Shown here one piece after another: positions 1-8,373 of a stretch of 8,406 nt of DNA. Where the stretch lies: positions 1 to 8,406 of the forward strand of contig SKLO01000507.1 of assembly GCA_007123195.1 (NCBI GenBank), given 5' to 3'. Source of the stretch: Verrucomicrobiales bacterium (GTDB taxonomy: Bacteria > Verrucomicrobiota > Verrucomicrobiia > Verrucomicrobiales > SKLO01). The first letter of the stretch is position 1. Each line of letters opens with the position of its first letter. The notes under the pieces were generated by a model, which saw only the letters and a program-made list of their open reading frames with translations, ran no database searches and was not told the origin of the DNA. The position numbers and the translations under genes are program-made.

Positions 1-1271
1 CCATGCACCGTCCCTCCCTTGATGCCGCCGCCCGCCAGCCACAAACTGAACCCATACGGGTTGTGATCCCGCCCGTCGCTGCCCTGCGAAAAAGGGGTCC
101 GGCCAAATTCCCCGGAAAACAGAATCAGGGTCTGGTCAAAAAGCCCGCGGGCCTTCAAATCCCGAATCAAGCCGGCAATCGGCTGATCGACCTGATGGGC
201 CATGGCCCCGTGGCCTTCCTCGATCTTGCCATGCTGGTCCCACGGATTGGGCGGACCGCCCGCCCCGATTCCCCGGGAGATGCAGCTCAGCTCGACAAAC
301 CGGACCCCGCGCTCGACCAGGCGGCGGGCCACGAGGCATTGTTTGGCGTATGCCGCCTTGGCCGGGTCGGGCGAATCGAGTCCGTAGAGTTTCCTGGTCG
401 CGTCGGTTTCGCCGCGGAGATCGCACAACTCCGGCACGGCTGTCTGCATGCGGTAGGCGGTTTCGTAATTCCGGACGGCCGCCTCGATGTGCGGGTCGCC
501 GGCCCGCTCGGCAAAGCGCCGGTCAATTTGCTCAAGAAAACCGAGCCGGGCGCGCTGAAGAGAGTCTTCCTCGCGCGGTTGGACATTGTCCAGCGGCGGA
601 TCGCCATCCACCCGGATGATCGAGGCCTGGTGTTGAGCGGGGAGGAAACCGCTGCTGTAAAGCCCCACCCCACCGTGCGGAGCAACGGCCCCGCCGCTCT
701 GCAATACGACAAACGCGGGCAGATCCTGGTTTTCGGTTCCGAGGCCGTAGCTGATCCATGCACCCGCGCTCGGGTGTCCCATGAAAGGAAAGGCGGTGTG
801 AAAACGGTAGTTGCCCTGGGCATGCTCGCTCACCGTGGTGGTCATCGAGCGGATCACCGCCAGGTCGTCCGCCTGCTTTCCAATTTCCGGGAACAGGTCC
901 GTCATGACGATCCCGCTTTGTCCCCACGGCCGTGCCTTCCAAGGGCTCGCCATGATGTTGCCATTGTCGTTGAACACCGTGCGTCGGACCGGCACGGGCA
1001 TCGGTTGGCCGTGACGCCGGGTCAATTCCTCCTTTGGATCGAGGGAGTCCACATGCGACACTCCCCCGGACATGTAGCAAAAGATCACATTTCTGGCTCG
1101 CGGAACGAAATGGGGCAAGGGCCTGCCGGACTGGGACGGAGCAGCTCCCCGCAGGTTCTCGACGAGCAGGTTGGTCAGGGCGAACGAGCCGAACCCAAGG
1201 GAGGCGCGGCGCAGCATCTCGCGGCGGGAAACGCCCGGCAGGCTTTGGGGAATGATGGCAGGGGTTGGCAT
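1..1271 (-). CDS. DUF1501 family protein, Tat-exported, C-terminus cut off by window edge
   Basis: The minus strand is open from ATG at 1271 to the window edge: 423 full codons with no stop, so the end of the protein lies outside. The N-terminus carries a twin-arginine signal, SRREMLR at residues 15-21, followed by a hydrophobic stretch (about 23-35), so export as a folded protein by Tat is likely. The body matches DUF1501 (PF07394): FCYMSGGVSHVDSLDPK near residue 64, WDQHG at 344-348, GEFGRTP at 387-393 and GRDHNP at 400-405. The family resembles the alkaline phosphatase/sulfatase fold; Asp345, His347, Glu388, Asp402 and His403 are candidate metal ligands (inference). An AGGAG sits 8 nt before the ATG and overlaps the stop of the upstream gene, which supports this start and translational coupling. 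Perhaps 40-60 residues are missing. The enzymatic role of the family is not established. Confidence 0.93.
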   Translation of the reverse strand, partial: MPTPAIIPQSLPGVSRREMLRRASLGFGSFALTNLLVENLRGAAPSQSGRPLPHFVPRARNVIFCYMSGGVSHVDSLDPKEELTRRHGQPMPVPVRRTVFNDNGNIMASPWKARPWGQSGIVMTDLFPEIGKQADDLAVIRSMTTTVSEHAQGNYRFHTAFPFMGHPSAGAWISYGLGTENQDLPAFVVLQSGGAVAPHGGVGLYSSGFLPAQHQASIIRVDGDPPLDNVQPREEDSLQRARLGFLEQIDRRFAERAGDPHIEAAVRNYETAYRMQTAVPELCDLRGETDATRKLYGLDSPDPAKAAYAKQCLVARRLVERGVRFVELSCISRGIGAGGPPNPWDQHGKIEEGHGAMAHQVDQPIAGLIRDLKARGLFDQTLILFSGEFGRTPFSQGSDGRDHNPYGFSLWLAGGGIKGGTVH

Positions 1272-1279
1272 GTTACGGT

Positions 1280-1284
1280 CTCCT
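1280..1284 (-). promoter_or_regulatory. Shine-Dalgarno of the DUF1501 gene, overlapping the upstream stop codon
   Basis: Read on the minus strand, the junction is TAGGAGACCGTAACATG. The TAG stop of the upstream gene (1285-1283) shares bases with AGGAG, which lies 8 nt before the ATG at 1271. This is the clearest ribosome binding site in the window and argues for one transcript with coupled translation. Confidence 0.75.
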
Positions 1285-4200
1285 ATTGGACATAGATGAA
1301 TTCCTTGAGGTTGAACAGCGACTGGGCAAAGTCGCGCCAGACTTCCAGCTGGCCGGGCAAGTCCCCAGTGGAACCGTGATCGCGCGCCAGTTGCTCGAGA
1401 TACTCCCGGCTCAGGGCCAGTTCGAATTCGTCCGGCGGCCGGCCCAGGGCGGCTTCGAACATATGCCCGATCCGCTCCGGCGCCTCGGACCCGCCCCGGA
1501 CCAATTCGCGAGCCCAATGGTCAGCCAGGCCGATGACAAAGGGGTCGTTCATCAGGGTCAGTGATTGAGCCGGCACATTGGTGGTGGGACGCCGCCCCAA
1601 GGTGGTGAAAGGTTTCGGTCCGTCGAACACTTCCAGGAACGGGCTCAACCGGTTCCGCCGAATGGTCACGTAAATGCTCCGCCGGGTTTGCCGGGCCGGC
1701 GGACCCAGGGCGTCCTCTCCGGGGCCGAACATGGCGGGCTCGAGCCTTCCGGAGACAGCCAGCAGCGCGTCGCGAATCGCCTCCGCCTCGAGCCGCCGCA
1801 CGCGCATGTGTGAGAGCCATTGGTTGGCAGGGTCCAAGCCATCGGCCAGGGCCGGGGGTTCGCTGGACATTTGATACGTCTGGGAGGTCGCCAGGAAACG
1901 AATCATCTCCTTGATCGACCAGCCCGATTCCACGAAGCGGACGGCCAGAAAATCGAGCAGTTCAGGATGGGTTGGAGTTTCTCCCAACCGTCCGAAATTG
2001 TCCGTGGTCGCCACCAAACCCCGCCCAAAAAGATGATGCCAGATCCGATTCACCGCCACTCGCGCGGTCAATGGATTGGACGGATCGGCGATCTTTTCAG
2101 CCAACTCCAGGCGCCCGCTCAGGCGGGTGTCGAACGGGGCGCCGCCGAATGCGGTCAGATAGCCGCGCGGGACCGGGTCGGCCAGTTGATTGTGATTCCC
2201 CCGAACCATGAATGGCGCGTCGTAACCGGCGGTCTCCAGGACTCCGGGCATTCGACGCGGCGTCCGCAGGACATTTTCAAGGCGGCGGTATTGCTCAACA
2301 AGCGGCGCCACAGCGGCCGGTTCATCCATTGAGTTGGGCAGCAAATCGTGCCGGATAAAGAAATCGAGAAAAACGCGCTGTGGCTCGGACAGATCCCCCG
2401 TGCTCCAGGCCGCAACGGCCTCGCTCAACAAGTGCCCGTAACGCCGTCCCAATTCCTCCGCGGACCCGGGCGGATCTCCCTCGAGCAAAAGCAGGATGGG
2501 CTCGAATTCTTCCCGGGGCGGCTGGCTCCTGTCATGAAACACCACCGCTTGGGCCCCAAAATAGGAACGGCCATCCTCGCCTGCTCCGCGCCGGTCACGC
2601 GACAACACTTCGTCCGCCGGAGCAAACTCCAGATAGGCCAGCGACCCTTTCCGATACTCGGTGTTCAGGCGCACCCAGGCGGGCTGGTCCCCGTCCAATT
2701 GCGCTTGTGGAAACACTCCGCCGCTGCCCAAGGGATAGTTGTCGGTAATGAGCCGGACCCGGGCTCCTTTTCCACCGAAGGCCCGAATGCTGATGTGGTC
2801 ACTGACCACCTGAAACCTGGGCGAAATCAGGACGCCGTTATGCTTCTGGGACAAGCGGTGGCTGTAAACCCCCGCCGGCCAAAGACCGCTCAGAATCCGA
2901 TCCCCTTCCGGTTCAATCGAAAACTCCCCCGCCCGGGCGATGGTTTCCGGCGGATTGATCCCGTGCAGGGTCCATTGATCGGCGTCGCCGTCGGCAAGAT
3001 CCCACATTGGAGTCAATGCCTCGGAATTGAACTTCCGCCGGGCCGCCCATTCCTCTTGCCCTTCGCGGACCAATGCTAGCCAGCCCTCCTGAAATTCCAA
3101 CCCGGTCAGGTCGCGCAACCGGGTCCAGGCGTGGAACGGGTTGCTCCGCTCCCCGGCGGCCTCGGCCAGGACGGCCTCGAGCCGTGCCCTCTGCTCCTGC
3201 CGAAGCGGGTAATCCGGGAAACGAACCTTGAATTCAGCCTCGAGCCGCTGCCATTCTTCAGTCAGTTCTTTCCGCTCGGCCCGGTCCTCGGGGGACAGCG
3301 CATTGGCCAGTGCCTCCGCTGAAAGTCCGGTCCGGCCCGCCTCGAATGATTGCGCCAGTTCCGCGCTGCTCAACGCCCGGTCGTAAAGACGCGCTTCCGC
3401 GAGTTCTCCCTCGAGGAAACCGCCCGATCCAGTGTGACGCAGGCCGAACAAAACCCGGGCGGAATCGGCCGGGTAAGACCGCAATGTGGAACGGTCTCCC
3501 TCCGGCGTGTAGGGGGAGCCATACGGTTCGCCGTTCCGATACAGCGCGATCCGGTTGTCCGCGCTGTAAACGATCGCCAGATGAATCAACTCCCCCGCTG
3601 CAGCGCTTTCCGCGGGACCGCCCGCCGGACGTGTGCGATTGAAATAATCACTACCGGCCATCCATTTTCCCTCATCTTGCTCTGCAAAGACAACTGAATC
3701 AAATACGGCCCCGTTCTCCGTTTCCAAAGTGATGACCGCGCCGCCGCGCTGTTGCCGGTTGGCCAGAGCCACCCAGGCCTCGAGCGTCTTTTCTCTGACT
3801 TCCCGGGACAGCGGCGCGGTGCGCGCGAACGCTCCTTTCCCGTTCAAGATGAGCCGGCCTCCTCTCAACTCCGCGCCCCCCAGCAGTTCACCGTGCATAT
3901 CGCCCAGCAAATCCCTGGCGTCCTGTTCAAAGGTCCACCAGGCGAAAGGGATCGGACCTCCAGCCTCCGCCGGGGCGTCGTTCAATCCCGCTCGGATAAC
4001 CCTCTCGCGGGCTGTCCGCTCGATTCGTTCGATGCGCTCTTCGAGGGCGGCCATCCGGCGCTTCATGCTTTGCTCCGGCGAATCCGGCGAGTGGCCCGGC
4101 AGGGACTCGAGCAATCGGGAGGAAAACGCGCCGGCTTCGACGGCCCAGGCCTCGGCCAGGCCGCTGTGAATTCCGGCTTTCAATTCCTCCAGCTCATCAC

Positions 4201-5422
4201 GGCCGGCCCTGAGCCGTTCAGGCAGGTCGATGGTCACCTGGGAAGGGTGGGAGCTGGCCAGAATGCTGTAGATCGCGTGGTAATCGTGCTGGCTGATCGC
4301 ATCGAACTTATGATTGTGGCAACGCGCGCAGGCCACCGTCAGCCCTTGAAACGCCTTGGAAATCACATCGACCTGGTTCTCCGTCACATGCACCTGCTCC
4401 GCCAGGGTATCGACCGGTTGGAAACCATGTTCAACCAGCCGGAACTGGGCAATGCCCCCGATCGATTCGTTGATCCCCTCCAACTCGTCCCGGCGCGGAT
4501 CATCCAGCAGATCACCCGCAATATGCTCGCGAATCAACTGGTCGTAAGGCACATCCGCATTGAACGCCCGGATCAGGTAATCGCGGTATCGCCAGGCCTC
4601 GGGGATCTCAGGATCCCCCTCGCTGCCGTGCGTCTCGGCGAACCGGAACAAATCCAGCCAATGCCGGGCCCAACGTTCCCCATAACGGGGCGAGGCCAAA
4701 AGCCGGTCAACCGCTCGTTCGTAGGCGTCCGGGGAATCATCCCTCAGGAATTCCTCCATCTCGTCCACACTCGGCGGAAGCCCCGTGAGGGCGAAGGAGA
4801 CGCGGCGCAGCAGGGTTCTTTGATTGGCCCGCGCGGCTGGTTCCAGCCCGTGCTCCGTCAATTTGGCCAGTATGAAACGATCCACCGGATGCGCCCACTC
4901 CGCGCTTGTCACCTGAGGCAGGGCGGGTTCCTGCACCGGTTGAAAACTCCACCATTGCCGGCGCGTTTCAAAGACGGCCTCCCAGGAACGTTCCCGTTCC
5001 GAGGTATCGGCGGCGGAGGGTTTCTCGTCCCTTGGATCAACGGCGCCCTGGTTCACCCACCGCACGAAATCCGCGATGGTGCTCTCATCGAGTTTGGGGG
5101 CGTTCCGCGGCATCTCAAGCTCGGGATGCTCATGCCGGATGGCCTGGATCAATAGACTTTCCTCCGCAACTCCAGGCACAATCGCCGCGCCTGACTGGCC
5201 GCCCATCAACAGCCCGTCACGGAAATCAAGGCGCAAATCTCCGCTTCGTTTTTCCGCGCCATGACATTCATAGCATTCCAGCACCAGGACCGGACGGATG
5301 TTGGCTTCGAAAAAAAGCACCTGTTCCGGGTCCTGTTCCGTCTGGGAAACAGCTCCTTCGAGGTTGGTGAAACAGCCTGCCAACAGAGCCGGGATCGCGT
5401 ATCGTAATCTCGTCATGAGCAT
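1283..5422 (-). CDS. PSCyt1-PSCyt2(DUF1549)-LamG-PSD1(DUF1553) exported cytochrome-like protein
   Basis: The protein has 1379 residues from the ATG at 5422. Domains in order: export signal (1-26) with basic MTRLR, a hydrophobic run and a lipobox-like LAGC ending at Cys17; PSCyt1 cytochrome c-like domain (about 35-130) with CYECH at 50-54 and Met104 as a possible distal haem ligand; DUF1549/PSCyt2 (about 176-395) with RRVSFALTGLPP and a second haem-type motif CARCHNHKFD at 365-374; a charged, probably coiled-coil stretch (about 450-476); a LamG/concanavalin-like domain (about 493-697) with LEAWV, ALYRNG and EARLYDRALS; and DUF1553/PSD1 (about 1070-1345) with NPLTARVAVNRIWHHLFGRG and TNVPAQSLTLMNDPF. 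The family is typical of Planctomycetota and Verrucomicrobiota, is presumed periplasmic, and its substrate is unknown. It heads the operon; the DUF1501 gene follows after 11 bp. ATG 5416 is an equally possible start. A longer frame reaches 5524 but would bury the signal peptide. Confidence 0.93.
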   Translation of the reverse strand: MLMTRLRYAIPALLAGCFTNLEGAVSQTEQDPEQVLFFEANIRPVLVLECYECHGAEKRSGDLRLDFRDGLLMGGQSGAAIVPGVAEESLLIQAIRHEHPELEMPRNAPKLDESTIADFVRWVNQGAVDPRDEKPSAADTSERERSWEAVFETRRQWWSFQPVQEPALPQVTSAEWAHPVDRFILAKLTEHGLEPAARANQRTLLRRVSFALTGLPPSVDEMEEFLRDDSPDAYERAVDRLLASPRYGERWARHWLDLFRFAETHGSEGDPEIPEAWRYRDYLIRAFNADVPYDQLIREHIAGDLLDDPRRDELEGINESIGGIAQFRLVEHGFQPVDTLAEQVHVTENQVDVISKAFQGLTVACARCHNHKFDAISQHDYHAIYSILASSHPSQVTIDLPERLRAGRDELEELKAGIHSGLAEAWAVEAGAFSSRLLESLPGHSPDSPEQSMKRRMAALEERIERIERTARERVIRAGLNDAPAEAGGPIPFAWWTFEQDARDLLGDMHGELLGGAELRGGRLILNGKGAFARTAPLSREVREKTLEAWVALANRQQRGGAVITLETENGAVFDSVVFAEQDEGKWMAGSDYFNRTRPAGGPAESAAAGELIHLAIVYSADNRIALYRNGEPYGSPYTPEGDRSTLRSYPADSARVLFGLRHTGSGGFLEGELAEARLYDRALSSAELAQSFEAGRTGLSAEALANALSPEDRAERKELTEEWQRLEAEFKVRFPDYPLRQEQRARLEAVLAEAAGERSNPFHAWTRLRDLTGLEFQEGWLALVREGQEEWAARRKFNSEALTPMWDLADGDADQWTLHGINPPETIARAGEFSIEPEGDRILSGLWPAGVYSHRLSQKHNGVLISPRFQVVSDHISIRAFGGKGARVRLITDNYPLGSGGVFPQAQLDGDQPAWVRLNTEYRKGSLAYLEFAPADEVLSRDRRGAGEDGRSYFGAQAVVFHDRSQPPREEFEPILLLLEGDPPGSAEELGRRYGHLLSEAVAAWSTGDLSEPQRVFLDFFIRHDLLPNSMDEPAAVAPLVEQYRRLENVLRTPRRMPGVLETAGYDAPFMVRGNHNQLADPVPRGYLTAFGGAPFDTRLSGRLELAEKIADPSNPLTARVAVNRIWHHLFGRGLVATTDNFGRLGETPTHPELLDFLAVRFVESGWSIKEMIRFLATSQTYQMSSEPPALADGLDPANQWLSHMRVRRLEAEAIRDALLAVSGRLEPAMFGPGEDALGPPARQTRRSIYVTIRRNRLSPFLEVFDGPKPFTTLGRRPTTNVPAQSLTLMNDPFVIGLADHWARELVRGGSEAPERIGHMFEAALGRPPDEFELALSREYLEQLARDHGSTGDLPGQLEVWRDFAQSLFNLKEFIYVQ

Positions 5423-5597
5423 TTCATGCTTCACCGCCCCCGGCGCTCGCGGGCAGCGACGCTTGCGGCGCCAGCGCCGGATCCACCCCGATGATCCCGC
5501 CAACCGGAGTGCCTGGCGCATCACCCGAGGTGTTCAAGGGCCGTCGGGGTTAACAATCGCGTGATTCCTGGGGAAACGTCAAGAGTTTTCGGCTTGA

Positions 5598-5766
5598 TTG
5601 CGGCTCTCTCGGTTTGCAGTGAACCGCCGCGGCGCTTTGCCACGCCACCCTTTGTGCCTGGACCTCATACAAGGTCGTGAAGAACGTGAAGTAAGGGGGT
5701 GCAGGGAACGAGCGACCCGCACCCCGGGCCCAGCTGGGGCTGGCGCTTCCCGGGACGCTCCCGGGG
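5598..5766. repeat. Hairpin-rich block, candidate dispersed intergenic repeat
   Basis: Closely spaced symmetric units: CGGTT/AACCG (5610-5614 with 5622-5626), the 10-bp palindrome CGCCGCGGCG (5625-5634), GACCT/AGGTC (5661-5665 with 5672-5676), the direct repeat CGTGAAG (5676-5682 and 5685-5691), a long hairpin at 5696-5725, the palindrome CCCAGCTGGG (5729-5738), and CCCGGG/CCCGGG (5749-5754 with 5760-5765, 5-nt loop). The density of structure without a coding frame suggests a dispersed repeat. Copy number cannot be seen from one window. Confidence 0.45.
5696..5725 (+). repeat. Strong stem-loop upstream of acs
   Basis: GGGGTGC (5696-5702) pairs with GCACCCC (5719-5725). After a bulged A5703, GGG (5704-5706) pairs with CCC (5716-5718), closing a 9-nt loop AACGAGCGA. 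That is 10 GC-rich pairs with one bulge. No T-run follows on either strand, so it is not a classical intrinsic terminator. It could be an RNA structure in the acs leader or part of a mobile or structural repeat. Confidence 0.6.
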
Positions 5767-5964
5767 ATGCCGCAGTCACTCTCGGGAGGCTTTCTTTTGA
5801 ACAGTGCCAATTTCCTGCTTTCATTGCGTCCCGGTCTGTTCAGTATTGCTGGACCAAATTCCACACCAAACCGATCCGACCGGCCGGTTGCGGCCGCACC
5901 ACCCCGCCCCGGCCGGTCGGCCCACGACAACCCTATCGACCACAGCCACCCTGCATCCCCCGTC

Positions 5965-7914
<1,950 letters not shown>

Positions 7915-7923
7915 CGCTGAATT

Positions 7924-7944
7924 GGTTAATGGTTAATGGTTGGT
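7924..7944. repeat. Heptamer tandem repeat GGTTAAT
   Basis: Two exact copies of GGTTAAT (7924-7930 and 7931-7937) are followed by a degenerate third, GGTTGGT. The array begins ten bases after the acs stop codon. It is AT-rich against a very GC-rich background and has the same 7-bp period as the C-rich array at the right edge. Confidence 0.7.
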
Positions 7945-7967
7945 CGGCAGTTGAGAGGTGTGCGGCT

Positions 7968-8013
7968 TGGCCTTGACGGCGAAGGCCATGCAGTCGGACC
8001 GCGCGGGGTCCGA
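7968..8013 (+). terminator. Tandem hairpins after acs, possible transcription end
   Basis: Hairpin one pairs TGGCCTT (7968-7974) with AAGGCCA (7982-7988) around a 7-nt loop. Hairpin two pairs TCGGACC (7994-8000) with GGTCCGA (8007-8013) around the 6-nt loop GCGCGG. Both stems are perfect 7-bp helices and lie 54 to 99 bases after the acs stop. Neither is followed by a T-run (hairpin two has only TT), so a classical intrinsic terminator is not shown. They could instead protect the 3' end of the mRNA or belong to the adjoining repeat element, since hairpin two overlaps its left edge by two bases. Confidence 0.45.
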
Positions 8014-8276
8014 TTCCGGAGGGATCCAGGGCGGTAGCCGGTGGTTGAGCCCGCGGTGCGGGCGGCACCACCGGTGACGTCACCCAACAGATTGCATCCT
8101 GGAGGGATGCCATCGGCGCGGGCCACCAACCACTGGGCGGCTCGGGCAACAAGGTCCGGCTGCAACAAACGCCACCACAACGCTGGCACCCCTCCAGGGT
8201 GCAATCATGGGGGCCGGGGTTCCGGTGGTGTCGCTTCGCTCAACCACCGGCTACCAGCTGTGATGCCTCCGGCATC
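8012..8276. repeat. 265-bp nested inverted-repeat element
   Basis: Outer arms 8012-8050 and 8238-8276 are inverted copies, identical at 32 of 39 positions, including a perfect run GGTAGCCGGTGGTTGAGC (8033-8050 with 8238-8255). Inner arms 8090-8111 and 8185-8206 match at 20 of 22, and both mismatches would still form G:U pairs in RNA. Each outer arm also begins its own hairpins: GATTCC/GGGATC (8012-8026), CCGGTGGT/ACCACCGG (8038-8045 with 8067-8074) enclosing GCCCGC/GCGGGC, and on the right CCGGTGGT/ACCACCGG (8222-8229 with 8243-8250) and TGATGCC/GGCATCA (8261-8277). The perfect palindrome GGTGACGTCACC lies at 8073-8084. No protein is encoded. It resembles a non-autonomous, MITE- or REPIN-like repeat or a structured RNA; which one is not decided by the sequence. 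Confidence 0.7.
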
Positions 8277-8288
8277 AATCGCGACCCG

Positions 8289-8315
8289 ACCCGTCAGACC
8301 CGTCAGACCCGTCAG
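8289..8315. repeat. 9-bp tandem repeat ACCCGTCAG, three exact copies
   Basis: Exact copies occupy 8289-8297, 8298-8306 and 8307-8315, preceded by a partial ACCCG at 8284-8288. The period is a multiple of three, but no convincing open frame uses it. The array starts 12 bases after the inverted-repeat element and runs directly into the C-rich heptamers. Confidence 0.85.
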
Positions 8316-8338
8316 ACCCCCAACCCCCGACCCCAACC
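8316..8338. repeat. Degenerate C-rich heptamer repeats
   Basis: ACCCCCA, ACCCCCG and a shortened ACCCCAACC follow directly after the 9-bp array. They are imperfect relatives of the exact heptamers at the right edge of the window, separated from them by 35 bases of unrelated sequence. Confidence 0.7.
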
Positions 8339-8373
8339 AGGGATTGGCGGGCGGGGGTTCACGAGAGCCGAAA

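Larger units (their letters stand above)
5423..5964. other. Divergent intergenic region between the PSCyt gene and acs
   Basis: This 542-bp region separates the divergently read PSCyt gene and acs, so it should hold promoters for both. I see no convincing sigma-70 pair; a TTGAAC at 5797-5802 lacks a good -10 box at the right distance. The middle (about 5598-5766) is a hairpin-rich, repeat-like block. The last 90 bases before acs are C-rich, purine-poor and without a Shine-Dalgarno. Short open frames here resemble no known protein. Confidence 0.7.

Noticed and set aside
3..1295. Long open frame on the plus strand opposite the DUF1501 gene
   Set aside because: The predicted protein resembles nothing, whereas the minus strand shows a continuous DUF1501 protein with Tat signal and conserved motifs.
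3752..5155. 467-residue plus-strand frame opposite the PSCyt gene
   Set aside because: It is a composition-driven mirror of the real minus-strand coding sequence; no motif or domain is recognisable.
5423..5524. N-terminal extension of the PSCyt protein from ATG 5524
   Set aside because: It would place 34 Arg-rich residues before a normal export signal, which suits neither Sec nor lipoprotein export.
5797..5825. Sigma-70 promoter for acs (TTGAAC with TTCATT at 17-bp spacing)
   Set aside because: The -10 box matches the consensus at only three of six positions, so it is not convincing without transcript data.
5767..5964. N-terminal extension of Acs from ATG 5767
   Set aside because: The 66 added residues have no Acs homology, cover the hairpin CCCGGG-ACGCT-CCCGGG and C-rich leader, and would make the protein longer than the family.
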